From contig JAENRP010000179.1 of assembly GCA_024741835.1 (NCBI GenBank), positions 1,351 through 65,350 on the forward strand: a DNA stretch of 64,000 bases, given 5' to 3'. A program made the position numbers and the translations under genes. The stretch comes from Diplocarpon mali. Lineage: Eukaryota > Ascomycota > Leotiomycetes > Helotiales > Drepanopezizaceae. The notes beneath the pieces are model-generated. The model saw only the letters and a program-made list of their open reading frames with translations, was not told where the DNA came from and ran no database searches. Numbering within the stretch: the first letter of the stretch is position 1; every line of letters starts with the position of its first letter. Shown piece by piece: positions 1-11,564 of this stretch.

Positions 1-148
1 CTGCTTCTATCGTTTCTTTCCCCCTTTCCTCCCCCCCTCTCAATTCTCCCGCCACTTGAGTCGCCATTGCCAGATGACGACTCCATGCTGGAGTCCTCGA
101 CCTTGAGGCTGACCGCGACGATTCGGCCTGGCAAGACTGCTGCTGAGC

Positions 149-3100
149 ATGGAGCCCGAGGCCGCTGTCCAGGCCGCTGTCCAGGCCGCGCCTCTGGCCA
201 GGACTCATACCCCCGAGGGATTGCGACAGCGCCAGCGAGACCGTCTGGCGCCGCGAGGGAAGCCGCCGCCCAAGCTCAATCCCATCGAGACCACGGCCCG
301 CGAGCTCGAGGGCGCCCTGTCGAAGAAGGGCGCGACCACCCATCCACACCCACCCGGCTCGAAACTGCTGGGGAGTCGCTCGTCCGACGTGACGAGGAGA
401 CAGAAACACGTACCCGGCGCGTCGGTCAGGGAGAACAGTGTCAGCCGGAGGGTCAGGCGAGAGGGCGACGATGCGAAGAATGACATAACCCCCGATGGGG
501 GATCCGCTGGGCGCGACGGCCGCCAGTTTACCGTGGGAAGGGTTGGGAACAATGGCAAGATCTACCTACGGTAAGCAAGAGAACTCACTCCAGCTTCGCG
601 GACCGGGTCCCAAGCACGACGACGAGAAACGGCGCGCCTTGCTGACCCGTCGTAGTCCCACCATCCGTCCCTCGAATCAGAGGTACCCCCAGCCGTCCTT
701 CGTCTTCCCCCCCATCACTCCCCCAAGCACGGCTGGCCTCGAGGTACTGGTCGCGCCCAACGATACAGGCGACCCGTCGCGGCGGGACAGCTCCTGGTCG
801 TTGTCGTGGTCGCCCTCATCCCCCGCACCGCAAGGCAGAGGGACCTCGAGGACGCCACATCCGGATCATCGTCGGGCCCAATCCGCGTCGAACGCCGAGG
901 AACAGCACCTGACCGTCCGAAGCTCTGATGCTGGCGCTTTCCGGGTGGTGATCGAGCGACCGGGCACAGCACGAAAGCGCCCAGAAGCCCTGGGCGGCAT
1001 CCCGACTCTGGAAGTTCCCATTCCTTCCTACAGACTGGGAACGCCGGCTTTTAGCACCAAGGGCACCGCGTTCTTGTGCGGGTCTTCGCTCGCGACTGCA
1101 GATGCCGAGCGATCGAGTGTCTTCTCGTCGAGAGCTCCCAGCTCGTACCGACCGGCGCGCATCCTCTCGAGGCGACATTCTGACGCGTCGCCTCGGACCA
1201 AAAACTTCCCTTCCCTATCGCTGCCGAGCCCCCTCACTCCGGTCACGGCTCCGACCGAGCCGGGTCGGCAACGTCCCGCCATCGCTCCCGAGATGTTCGA
1301 CGCTCTTACCTTCAGACCAGCATGTGACCACCCTTCCGTCGTTCGGTATTCCGCGAGTGGCGGCATCAGAGCTGCAACTCCAGCGCGGCTCGTCGCGGAG
1401 ATTACCTCCCCCGAATTCGTGGATTACGATCTCTTGTCCGACTTCTTCCTCTCGTACCGCTCCTTCCTGGACACGACGGATCTCCTGCACATGCTCGTTG
1501 CCCGGCTTAGATGGGCCCTGGCCAGGGACGACGAGACGGGGACGGTCGTCAGGGTGAGGACGTTTGTTGCCATTCGGCACTGGATTCTGAACTACTTCCT
1601 GGACGACTACGTGGTGGACTACGACTTGCGCAGAGCCTTTTGTGATCTTCTCAATGGCTTCGTCACCGAGCTCTGCCAGGACCCTACGCGAACCAAAGTC
1701 CCTATGAAGATCCTTGCAGAGCTGAAGAAGTGTTGGCGGCGGGTGTGTGCCTTGTACTGGGATGGGCCCGAGTTCGAGGTCGAGATGGCGCCGGATGTCC
1801 CCATCCTGCCCGGAGGGGTCGGGGGTTCCCGAAACCCCGACCTGGATCCAACCTTCTGGCAGACACGTCCGGAGGGGCCCCCGCGCCTGGACGGTATCAT
1901 CGAGCCAGACTTTGTCGAGCAGTCGGTCGACGCAGCCGTGGGGGGGAGGGATTTTTTTGCGGATGTCTCGAGGGCGGGCCATCTGGACTCCGTCGTGTTG
2001 CCCAAGCCTGACCCGAGCGTTTCCGTGACGGATGCCCACAACCGACCCCCGTCGCCTTCGAGCATGGTCAGCGAGGATTTCGTGTCCTGTTCCTTTCCCT
2101 CCCGCCAGCGATCCGGAGCGACTCGGCCGTTGGCGGCGCATCCTGTACCCGCCAGCTCCATTTACGAGCCCTCGCTTCCGGTGGCGATGACGCCGAAGGC
2201 TCTGACTGGCAAACGTATCCGTCCAGCCCACGCCCCCAAGCGCAGTGCCAGCTTCTCGGACTCCGTCAGAGATAGGCGGGCGCGGCTCCAGGAACAAAAG
2301 ATGCTGCGGCAGCAGCCCGTGCAGAAAGTCATTTTCAAGAGCTCGGAACTCCTTCTTGCCTTGCCGTATGCGGGGAGCATCGTGAGAGGCAACCTCTTCC
2401 CACCCGGCCAAGCCTTCGTCGATATCATTGCGCCCAGCACGCCTGTGGAGATGAACCGAGCGACTACTTTGTTTCCCGGCCTCCCTCCCGATCAGAAGGC
2501 TCCTTCTGCAATGTCGGGCCCGGGGATGAGGAGGCTGCTTGGCAGTGTACGGCGGGCACTTAGCACCCGTCCTGGAGCGGCGGGCACGAACCTCTCTCCG
2601 ACGGACGGTACCTTTCCCGACATACCGCCCCTGGGCGCTCGAGGAGCGACCGTCAACCGACCCCCGGGTAGCGCGATCGTGCCGCAAACACGGTCTCCGC
2701 ATACCCTGGGCAGGGCTCCCACGCGGATTGACTTGCTAGGCGCTGAGGCCGCCGAGGACTTCGAGAAGGCTGTGAGAGAGGATGCCGAGGCCGAGACTGG
2801 AGCAGAGGCCGAGCCCCGAGAGCCCGAACAAGCCAAGTTGGAGGAGAGTGAGCTGGGTGCTGGGCTCCAGTACTCCTCCATGGCACCAGATACCACGTTC
2901 GAGCCGGCCCATCCTACGGATGGGCGAGACCTCACGAGCGAGGTGACGACTGAGACCCTCCATTCACCTGTGATAGTGGATGGCAGCCTGGACGTACCTT
3001 TCACGACGGTGGCACTGCCCCGCAAACCTTCGGCGCGCACCCTCCCGGATGTTTACACGCATCCCTCGGGTGGTCTCACGCCCCCATCGACTCCACCTGA

Positions 3101-5546
3101 GGCGATTCTGGGGACTCCAAGACGATCCCCTCAGCTCCTGGGAGACCGCCCCAGGCAACGCTCACACTCCTTCGAAGGAACCCCGTCCTTGGTCGTCGAT
3201 TCACACCTCTCCGGCGAGGATGAACGTTCTCCGACTCACCGACCGGCTGGCCGACTTGCCATGCACCACCGCCGAGGCCTGTCTTACAAATCGAAGGGGT
3301 CTTCGTCCTTGAGACGCTATGCTTCGTTCCAGAGCGGCTTTGTACGGCATCGGAGCGAGCGTAGCTACGATGCCGCGACCTTGTCGGAATCAGAGGGTCC
3401 GGAGCGCCTCTCTCACATTCCCTCTGCTCCTTTGCCACTCAGAGCTCTTCGGAGACGCCCCGGTGGAGACTTGAGAGCCGTCTTACACGTGGGGGACCTT
3501 GACACCCACCAGCTTCGGAGACCGATGTCAACGGGTTCCATGACGGCGTACTCTGAATCTATACGTAGCTCGTACCTGGTGGGCCGTGAATCAAGCGACT
3601 ACGTGAACGTTGTTAGCAGCGATTATGATCAGACAGATATCAACGAGCAGACCTCCTACTCACTGGTCGCACTAGCCGAATCTGCAGCTAAGCCTCACGT
3701 CTCACTCTTGAGCACCCACTCGTCTCAGCCGGTTATGCGGCCGTCATTCGAGAAGGAAGCGCAGATGCTTGCCCAGATACCGGATGATGTCGATGATGAT
3801 GGGGGGGTCGAGTCAGCTCTGTTGAAGTTGGAGGGGAAGTTCGCGAAACGCCAGTCTAATGCGTCCGTTTGTGAGGATCTAGCTCGCCTTGCTCCTGCAC
3901 GACACGATAGCTTCGCTCGGCCTCCGTATGATGTCAGCACCTTACCGCTCGAGGCGGACGAGGAGGAGAAGCGACGGCACCGACTGCGATATATCGTGAA
4001 TACCCGTGTCGCCAAGGCATCGCCTATTGTCGCAGCTTACCGGCCCCAGGACCAAAAGCCCCCCGATGAGCTGAAGGCTATGGTGTACCAACCCAAAGGA
4101 ATGCAGCTACCGCCAGCGATCATGCCCCCCCGGCCTGTGGAGTCCTACAATGCTGTGCCACTGCTTGAACGCGGACTGACCGATGATGTCCCCGAAGAGC
4201 AACACCGCAATTGGCCGCACAGCTCTCTCCTCCTTGGGCTGAGTGCCGGGAGACGTGGCTACGATATACAGACCCCTGAATCTTCCCATGTCAACTCTTT
4301 CGACTGCATCGAGCAGACAGATAGCATGAGGAGAGTCCCCGTAGGAGAGACGGGCGTGGACCAGTTGTTCTCGGACAACAGCGACAGCGATGCTAGAAGC
4401 GACCTTTCCTCGGAATTGTCGCTCGAAGTCATCTCGCGAACAGAGTACACCGAGCCGGACTCTCACCGTGCTCCAGTATTCCCACCAAGCATGGCCATCA
4501 ACGACACCGCCTGCTCTCACCCGCTTCGCCAACCTCCATCACCTGAGATGGCGATGCTGCAAGCCCTTGAACCCGGGCCCGCATCACACCGCTCCCCGCA
4601 AGCTCACGAGCAGCAGCATCGGCCTGCGCAGAGCGCCTTCCCCCCGACTCCAGAGATCACCCCAAGCGGAGTGTTTGCTGCCGAAGAGCTCGGAGGCGAG
4701 AGGGGCGTTGTCCCAACTCCCGATCATGTGCGAGCTCATCGCATACCCGAATCGTCTCGGAAGACATCGGTCCATTTGCCGTTCATCTTGGCATTCGACT
4801 CGCAAGTCCTTGCGCAGCAATTTACACTTATCGAGAAGGATGCCCTGAATGAAATCGACTGGAAGGACCTGATTGAAATGCGATGGAAGAACATCTCTGC
4901 CGAGTCTCGCTCATGGGTTGAGTTCCTCCGACTGCAAGAGCCACGGGGTGTCGAGGTTGTCATTGCACGTTTCAACCTCGTGGTCAAGTGGGCCATCTCC
5001 GAGTGTGTTCTCACCCAAGATCTCGGAGAGCGTGTTCGCTGCCTCATCAAGTATATCCACATTGCGGCACACTGCCGCAGGTACCGCAACTTTGCGACCA
5101 TGACCCAGCTCACAGTTGCCCTCACCTCCAAGGACATTTCCCGCTTGACCAACACCTGGGCCTATGTTCCTGCTGCCGACAAAGCGACTCTGAGAGAACT
5201 GGAAGGACTCGTCACACCGACCCATAACTTCAACAGTCTACGGGCCGAGATGGAGGGGGCCGGAGCGGACCAGGGCTGCATTCCATTCGTTGGAATTTAC
5301 ACCCATGATCTGTTGATAAATTCCGAGCGGCCAAGCCAGATCGCCAGCACCCCAACTACCGAACCGTTGATCAATTTCGAAAGGTGCCGTACCGATGCCA
5401 CCATTGTCAAGAATCTTCTACGACTGCTGGAGGCAAGTACGCTCTACCGATTCCTGCCTATTGAGGGCGTCACCGAACGATGCCTCTGGATGGCTGCCCT
5501 CACTGATGACGAGATTGCGAGGTATGGGAAGGCCATCCAGGAATGA
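149..5546 (+). CDS. LTE1: LTE1-like Ras-family guanine nucleotide exchange factor
   Basis: Two exons, 149-570 and 656-5546, give about 1770 aa. The 85-bp intron starts GTAAGC and ends CGTAG, and the frame is kept across it. A RasGEF N-terminal domain lies near residues 375-475 and a catalytic RasGEF (CDC25-type) domain near 1513-1765, beginning at LPFILAFDSQVLAQQ. The roughly 1000 residues between them are Ser/Pro/Arg-rich and look disordered. This split-domain layout and length match fungal Lte1, which promotes mitotic exit in yeast by acting on the Tem1/Bfa1-Bub2 pathway at the bud cortex; that role here is inferred from family knowledge. ATG 149 was chosen because it has A at -3 and G at +4. 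Two ATGs lie upstream: 74 opens a 10-codon uORF ending at 106, and 85 opens a long overlapping frame to 483. The first domain could be mis-bounded, but the family call is firm. Confidence 0.87.
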
Positions 5547-6495
5547 TGGAGTGGACCGAGACCCTTGAAGCAACTATATACCGACAAATTCCTCATCTAC
5601 ATTACACCTCAAACACGCCTCGACCGACTTTCACAAATCTCGCAACTCGAGTTGATCACGAAGGGACACACTTCTTGTAATTACCTCTTCTCCGATTTTG
5701 GCCCTTGTTTTTAATCTGGTTCCCTTTTCACTGTTTTTATTACGCTCTGTACTTTCTCAATGATTTGCTGTACCTGCCGCAAGCTCTCTGACGGTCTTTA
5801 TTACAACCCCTATTGTTATCATAATGACGAATACGAATTTTCTTTGGTTCGGGGGTGCAGGGGATGGGTTGTTTTCTCCTCAGCGACAGCGTGCAAGGTT
5901 CCTAGGAAGGGAGAGCAGCGGAGTCTTGGAGATGCCTATGACTCGCCCTGGTTGTATTTGCTGCTGGTGCTGGCGTGGACAGGAGAGTGATTTGCATTGC
6001 ATGGATGGGAAGCAGGAACTTTATACCCGGTTTTTGCGAGCTGAAGAGGGGAGGGCGAGCTTTTGTTGTATAAGCGGAAGGGGGGTGGTAATAAGCTTTA
6101 CATGTTAGCTGAGATGGGCTAGAGCAAGGGAACATACCTACAAGAACTTCCAGCTTGCGTACTCGACCATTATTGTATTTCGTCAAACTGCGATACACAA
6201 GTCATCCGTGTGGCCTCGTAGCTTGGGATAGTGCGGAGAGGCGGGGGTGTATCACTTGCAGCTTCAATGCATATGGTCAACTGGCTCTGAATGGTGACCC
6301 CTGAGCCTTGGGGCAAAAGGGACTAATGCACGGCGACATCATACTGCAAAGCCACGGATGGGTTCCCCTGCAACAAAAAGCGTGATCCGATCGTCGTGAC
6401 GTCGCGCCTTAGCTTGGTCTCGACTCGCTCGTCACGCCCGTCCTCGATAACCTCACACATGTGCTGCCCGGCTGTCTCGCCTTCAGCACCCACAC
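5547..6495. other. Intergenic, LTE1 3-prime flank
   Basis: About 950 bp between two genes on the same strand. It holds the LTE1 3-prime untranslated region, which is T-rich around 5700-5760, and the promoter of the next gene. Short open frames at 5760-6108 show no family resemblance and no splice structure. No repeat or RNA gene was recognised. Confidence 0.5.
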
Positions 6496-7251
6496 ATGGT
6501 CAACGAGGAGCCTGACCACACGATGCCAAAATCCACGCCCGCCCCCGCTCCGGTGCCGCCAGCAGCTTCCCAACCATCCTCTGCTGCGCCTCCAGTCCCG
6601 GCAGCGACGAGCAGCGACGCGATCCGGCTACGCGCCCCCAGCATCTACGCGCCACGGGCGAGTCCAGGACCGAGTCGGCGCCCCAGCCCGACCGGCGGCG
6701 CAGCGAGGTGGCAGGCCCCGGCCCTGTCGTGGCTCGAACGCACGTGGGCCGTCACGCACAGCACCCTGCCCATGTGGCGCCAGGCCAGGAACGTGAGGAT
6801 CACCTACAGGCTGCTGCCGCCGGCCAGGCCCGCCGGCGCGGTGCGGATGGACGACGAGGTGTGCTCGGAGCCGATCGGCCAGACGTGGGTGCCGCGGCCG
6901 GAGAGCATCCGCGGCGTGGACACGCCGGCGGCCGGGGTCGAGGCCGCGTGGAACTGGCGGGGCCGGGGCTGGCTGAGGATCGCGAGCAGCTACTGGGAGG
7001 TGCTGGGGTGGGGGGAGTTCGAGTCTGGCGCGCCCGGGGGCCCGGAGGGGGAGAGGGAGAGGTGGGTGGTGACGTGGTTCCAGGCCAGCTTGTTCACGCC
7101 GATGGGTGTGGACCTCTATTCCGATCGGAAGCAGGGCATGAGTGCGGCCTGTTCCCGCATGATTCTGGAGGCCTTGGAGAGGGGGGAGGCCGGGGAAGAG
7201 GTGGCAAGCATGTGCAAGGGGGAGATGAGGGAGGTCGAGATCAAGTATTAG
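6496..7251 (+). CDS. Small conserved-looking fungal protein of unknown function
   Basis: A single exon of 251 aa from ATG 6496. The first 75 residues are rich in Pro, Ala and Ser and look disordered. Residues 80-240 look like a compact fold with aromatic-rich strands (NWRGRGWLRIASSYWEVLGW, then a WVVTWFQASLFTPMGVDLYS-type segment), reminiscent of a small beta-barrel of lipocalin-like type; that structural idea is my inference only. There is no signal peptide or transmembrane helix. The GC content is high and the frame is clean, which supports a real gene. It lies between LTE1 on the same strand and a convergent splicing-related gene. I do not recognise the family and assign no function. Confidence 0.65.
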   Translation: MVNEEPDHTMPKSTPAPAPVPPAASQPSSAAPPVPAATSSDAIRLRAPSIYAPRASPGPSRRPSPTGGAARWQAPALSWLERTWAVTHSTLPMWRQARNVRITYRLLPPARPAGAVRMDDEVCSEPIGQTWVPRPESIRGVDTPAAGVEAAWNWRGRGWLRIASSYWEVLGWGEFESGAPGGPEGERERWVVTWFQASLFTPMGVDLYSDRKQGMSAACSRMILEALERGEAGEEVASMCKGEMREVEIKY

Positions 7252-7353
7252 ATGAGGGGAGAAGCTGCCATGGTGGATGAGATGGCTCGCTTGGCCTGGC
7301 TCGTTGAATCTCCGGTAGGACGGAAATCGCTTGGTTTAGGATAGCTAGAGGTA

Positions 7354-8500
7354 TCAGTCATGCCTAGACCGGTGTCGATGTCTATGTTTACCCTCCTCTC
7401 CATTCGAGCGAGAACTTCGCTTAGACTCCTTGTGCCTCCTCTTCTCCCGGTCCCGGTCCCGATCCCTCTCGCTCTCGCTCTCTCGATTTCTATGTCTCTT
7501 CCGAGACCCTCTCTCCCCGTTATGATCCAGACTGAAACCCTCGAGCTCATCTTCCTCGTATTTGCGTTTCCTCCTCTCCCTCCTCTCGGCATCCTCAAAC
7601 TCCCTGACCTCCCTCTCCCTCTCTTCCCTCAAAATCTCCCTCTCCTTCTTGACCTCTCTCACCTTTCTTGCCCCCGCTTTCATCATAGCCAATGGGTCAT
7701 TATCCACAACCCTCTTAAGCTGCCTCTCCTTGCGCCTTGGATCCTCATTCCCCCACACATCCTTACCCATACTCTCCATTTCCCTCTCCCCCCCTTTTGA
7801 ATACCATGGATCTTCTAGGCCCTGCTTGAACCCCGCAGCGTTACTAAAACGCATCGTATACTGATCCTCATACTCCTTCTTCTTGCGCGCCGTCTCCCTC
7901 TCCGCCTCGGAATTCTTCTCTACAGCCTTCGGAGCCTCCGGCTTTGGCTGCGGGAAAAGATCGATATGGCCTTGGTGATCGAGCAGTGGGGCTCCCGTTT
8001 CCTTGCGCAGGACGAGCTTTTGGCCTATTTCACGAACGGCGTCTCGCTCTTCCCTGGCAACGCGCATCTCGAAGTCAGTGTCGTTCTCGCCGGCTTTCTT
8101 ACGCCGCTTACGCTCGCGACCTTGGCCTCTGGGTTCTCGTTCTCTTTTGCCATGTTTGTCTGGATTTGGATTTGGATCTGTAGCTGCGTCTTGGATGGCT
8201 AATGGTGTGGGGATCTCGCCGCGGAGGATTTGCATGCGGCGTTGCGCGTCGAGGTCTTGCATGCGCTCTTCCTCGGCGGCCTCGAGGGCTGCGAGTGCAG
8301 CTTCATCGCGCCGGACTTTCTCGATATTTGCTGTGTTGTAAACATTCCAGGATTTCTTTCCTAGAAGATGGCTACGATGCGTTAGCTTATCGTCGTGCCA
8401 TTGGAAGGGTGTTAAGAGGATAGGTCAATTGTTGGGCGCGTGGACTCGACGGACTTGATGTTGCATCGTTTCATAGAAATGATTTAACTCACAGAGGCAT
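7354..8500 (-). CDS. CIR_N domain protein, LENG1-like (putative splicing-associated)
   Basis: Two exons on the minus strand. The first is only 8 nt (8500-8493, ATGCCTCT); the 121-bp intron (8492-8372) starts GTGAGT and ends CGTAG; exon 2 runs 8371-7354. The joined start reads MPLHLLGKKSWNVYNTANIE, the hallmark N-terminus of CIR_N / LENG1-type proteins, and cannot be read without this tiny exon. The product is 341 aa. A coiled, charged middle follows with a WGNEDPRRKERQLK segment, and the C-terminus (from about residue 260) is rich in Arg, Glu, Ser, His and Asp. Human LENG1 and related CIR_N proteins are nuclear and several are linked to pre-mRNA splicing; the role here is inferred. The frame is also open upstream of the ATG for about 180 codons, noted separately. 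Confidence 0.82.
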
Positions 8501-8974
8501 TGTTGGTATCTTCAATTCGTGATCCGCAACTTTGAGGAAGAAGTCAAACTCGAGGCTGAGAGCCGAGAGCTGAGGCTGTAGGGATGTGGGGTTGGTGCCG
8601 AGAGTGAAGCCCAGGGTGAGAGGCGCCGCTTTGTCCCCCGTCGCCGAACCCAAACCAGCACAAGACAGCAGCTGCAACAACACAGGAACGACCCAGTTTG
8701 GTAGCTTCATTTTTGTCTGCTTTGAAATCCTACCAAAGTGAATTAATTTACGTCTGTCTTTATTTGCGAAAACTGTACATCTGTCTTTTTCAGGAAGAGT
8801 CATACGGTCCTTGACAGGAGGAGTCATACGAAGAGGACACTTCGTGAAGGGCTTGGGGATAGTCAGACGACGAAGGAGTAGCTTACTAACTGCTGCCTGC
8901 AAAGAAATACCTGGCCACAGACGAACTGCTTGAACATCTTGGATCTTCTTCCCACGCACATAAATCGAGAAACC
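8501..8974. promoter_or_regulatory. Divergent promoter region between LENG1-like gene and SEC18
   Basis: These 474 bp separate two divergent start codons and must hold both promoters. On the minus strand the region is open in the same frame as the LENG1-like start, with an ATG at 8710 followed by a hydrophobic, signal-peptide-like stretch. I treat that as chance or as an alternative start rather than as a separate gene. No clear TATA box was found. Confidence 0.45.
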
Positions 8975-11564
8975 ATGAATCTGAGAGAGAACCTCTTTGG
9001 GCAAGGTCCTAAAGCTGGCAGAGCGCAAGCGGGATACGGACGCCCTCAACCGCCCCCAAGAGACGATACGCTGATGTCAGGTGGTTACGATGATAGAGGC
9101 GGGTATGGAGATCCAAGAGAGAACTACGGAGCCTCTGCGCCACCTCCGAGACAGTCACAACCTATGCCATCCAGACCACCAGTAGGGAGGGCAATGGCTT
9201 CGCCAGCTCGGAAAGTCCAGTTGAGAATTGCGAAGGTGGAGGACAAGACGGCCGCGAACCAATATATCTTTGGGAATCTGTGAGTAGCGGAAGCTCCGTT
9301 CCATTGGAACGTGCTCTAACTGAGATGAAGCTGTGCTGTGTCGCCTCGAGACTTTCCTCCATCGCGGGACAACCAGGATCAGTACATAATGCTTAATGGC
9401 AGATATGTAGTCACAGCAAGACCCTTGGACTCGTTCCAGCCAGGATGTATAAGCCTGTCGGATCCTCAACGAACGTGGTGCGATGTTGGCATGATGGATC
9501 CCATCGTTGCCGAGCCCTTCGACCCATTTTCTGTTCAAGGGCCGGCCTCATACCTAGGAAGCTTGGACGTCGAAGTTGGATTTGCTTCTGTGAAGAAGGT
9601 CACTGATGTTCCTTTTGATCAAGACATCCTGGCCGATGTCTTCATCAAGAACTTCGAGAACCAGATCTTCGCCCCAGGCCAGAAACTCCTGATGGATTAT
9701 AAGAATATCCCCATGTCCTTCACCGTCAAGACTGTACAACTGGTGGACATGAGTATGGAGAAGTCGTCTTCGGCTGCGCCGACGGTGAGTAGTCCACAAG
9801 CGAGAGGTATATTGACGAGACATACCCCTATCGCGTTCTTCAAAGACGCCAAGTCCCCCATCAAACTCAAGGGTTCTGCAAAGCGGCCGGCCGCGAACTC
9901 GATCATTGCTCCGGACTTCAAGTTCGAGGACATGGGCATCGGCGGATTGGACAAGGAGTTCAGTTCCATCTTCCGGAGAGCTTTCGCTTCCCGAATTTTC
10001 CCGCCAGGGTTGATTGAGAAACTGGGTATCCAGCACGTGAAGGGTATCCTGCTCTTCGGACCTCCAGGAACGGGAAAGACGCTTATTGCACGTCAAATTG
10101 GAAAGATGCTTAATTCGAGAGAGCCCAAGGTCATCAACGGCCCTGAAGTGTTGAATAAGTACGTTGGTCAGTCAGAAGAGAATATTCGGAAATTGTTCGC
10201 CGACGCTGAGAAAGAATACAAGGAAAAGGGAGACGAGAGTGGTCTTCATATTATTATCTTCGACGAGTTGGATGCTGTGTGTAAACAAAGAGGCTCTGGC
10301 GCTGGAGGTGGAACTGGTGTTGGTGATAGTGTTGTCAACCAGCTGCTCTCTAAGCTTGACGGTGTGGATCAGCTCAACAATATCCTGCTTATTGGAATGA
10401 CAAATCGAATGGATATGATCGACGATGCTCTTCTCCGTCCAGGACGCCTGGAAGTGCACATGGAGATTTCCCTGCCAGACGAGGATGGCCGGGCTCAAAT
10501 TTTGAAGATTCATACGTCGAAGATGTTGGACAACAATGTCATGGATCGAGACGTCAATGTCGCTGAGCTTGCGCATCTCACCAAGAACTTTTCTGGAGCT
10601 GAGCTTGGAGGTCTCGTCAAATCAGCTTCGTCATTCGCTTTCAATCGCCATGTCAAGGTTGGCACAGTTGCGGGAGTCAGCGATGACATCGAGAATATGA
10701 AAGTCAATAGAGGGGACTTTCTGCATGCTCTTGAGGAAGTTAAGGCTGCATTTGGTGTTTCGGAAGAAGAGCTTGAGACAGCCATGGCTGCAGGTATTTT
10801 GCATTACAGCCCATACATCGAGAATATTCTCAAGGACGGACGACTATTTGTTGACCTTGTCAAGAATTCTGCCACGACATCACTCCTCTCTGTTCTTCTA
10901 CATGGCCCTCCTGGCTCTGGCAAGACAGCACTCTCGGCTAGAATCGCCAAGGAGTCCAACTTCCCCTTTATCAAGCTTGTATCAGCTGAGAACATGGTTG
11001 GCTTTAGCGAGATGGCCAAAATCCAATACCTCAACAAGGTTTTCACAGATGCATACAAGTCGCCTCAAAATATCGTTGTAGTAGACAACATTGAGCGAAT
11101 CATCGAATGGGTACCTATTGGACCCCGTTTCTCCAATCCAGTCCTTCAAGCCCTCATGGTTCTTCTCACCAAACAACCACCAGCTGTTAGTAACCCCCGT
11201 CTCACAAACGACGAACACTAACGTAGATCAGGGACGCCGTCTTCTCATCATAGGCACGACTTCTCAGCGCTCAGTCATGCGTCAGCTCGATCTCCAACAA
11301 ATCTTCAATCGCGAGCTCGCCGTTCCCAACATCAACACGCACGCCGAGCTCGCTGCCGTGCTGCGCGAAGTCCAAGCCTTCGACAGTGAAGCCGACCTCA
11401 TCGAATCCCTCAATGAGCTCCGCGATATTACTGGCACGGATCAAGTTGGTGTTGGTATTAAGAAAGTCTTGCTTGCTGTAGGAGAGGCGAAGCAGGAAGA
11501 GGGGAACATGGTGGGACGATTTGCGGAGGTCGTTGCGCAGCAGATGGCTGCAAGTCGGGATTAG
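8975..11564 (+). CDS. SEC18: Vesicular-fusion ATPase SEC18 / NSF
   Basis: Three exons, 8975-9279, 9331-11185 and 11232-11564, encode 830 aa, the usual length for filamentous-fungal Sec18. Introns are 51 and 46 bp. The product is the AAA+ ATPase that disassembles SNARE complexes with alpha-SNAP (Sec17) after membrane fusion, acting in the cytosol and on ER, Golgi and vacuole membranes. A Pro/Gly-rich leader is followed by the substrate-binding N domain (about residues 80-290). The D1 ATPase has Walker A GPPGTGKT near 345 and Walker B IIIFDELDAV near 410. The D2 ATPase has GPPGSGKT near 626 and a weak Walker B (NIVVVDNIERI), as expected because D2 mainly supports hexamer formation. ATG 8975 gives MNLRENLFGQGP, a plausible start. 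Identification is firm. Confidence 0.95.

Noticed and set aside
1215..2702. A 495-codon minus-strand frame opposite LTE1
   Set aside because: It lies fully inside the LTE1 coding region, in GC-rich DNA where the antisense frame stays open by codon bias. The product has no domain and repeats Arg/Gly-rich nonsense.
6708..7280. A 190-codon plus-strand frame overlapping the unknown gene at 6496
   Set aside because: It is the shifted frame of the same GC-rich gene; the Gly/Arg/Ala-rich product has no fold-like pattern.
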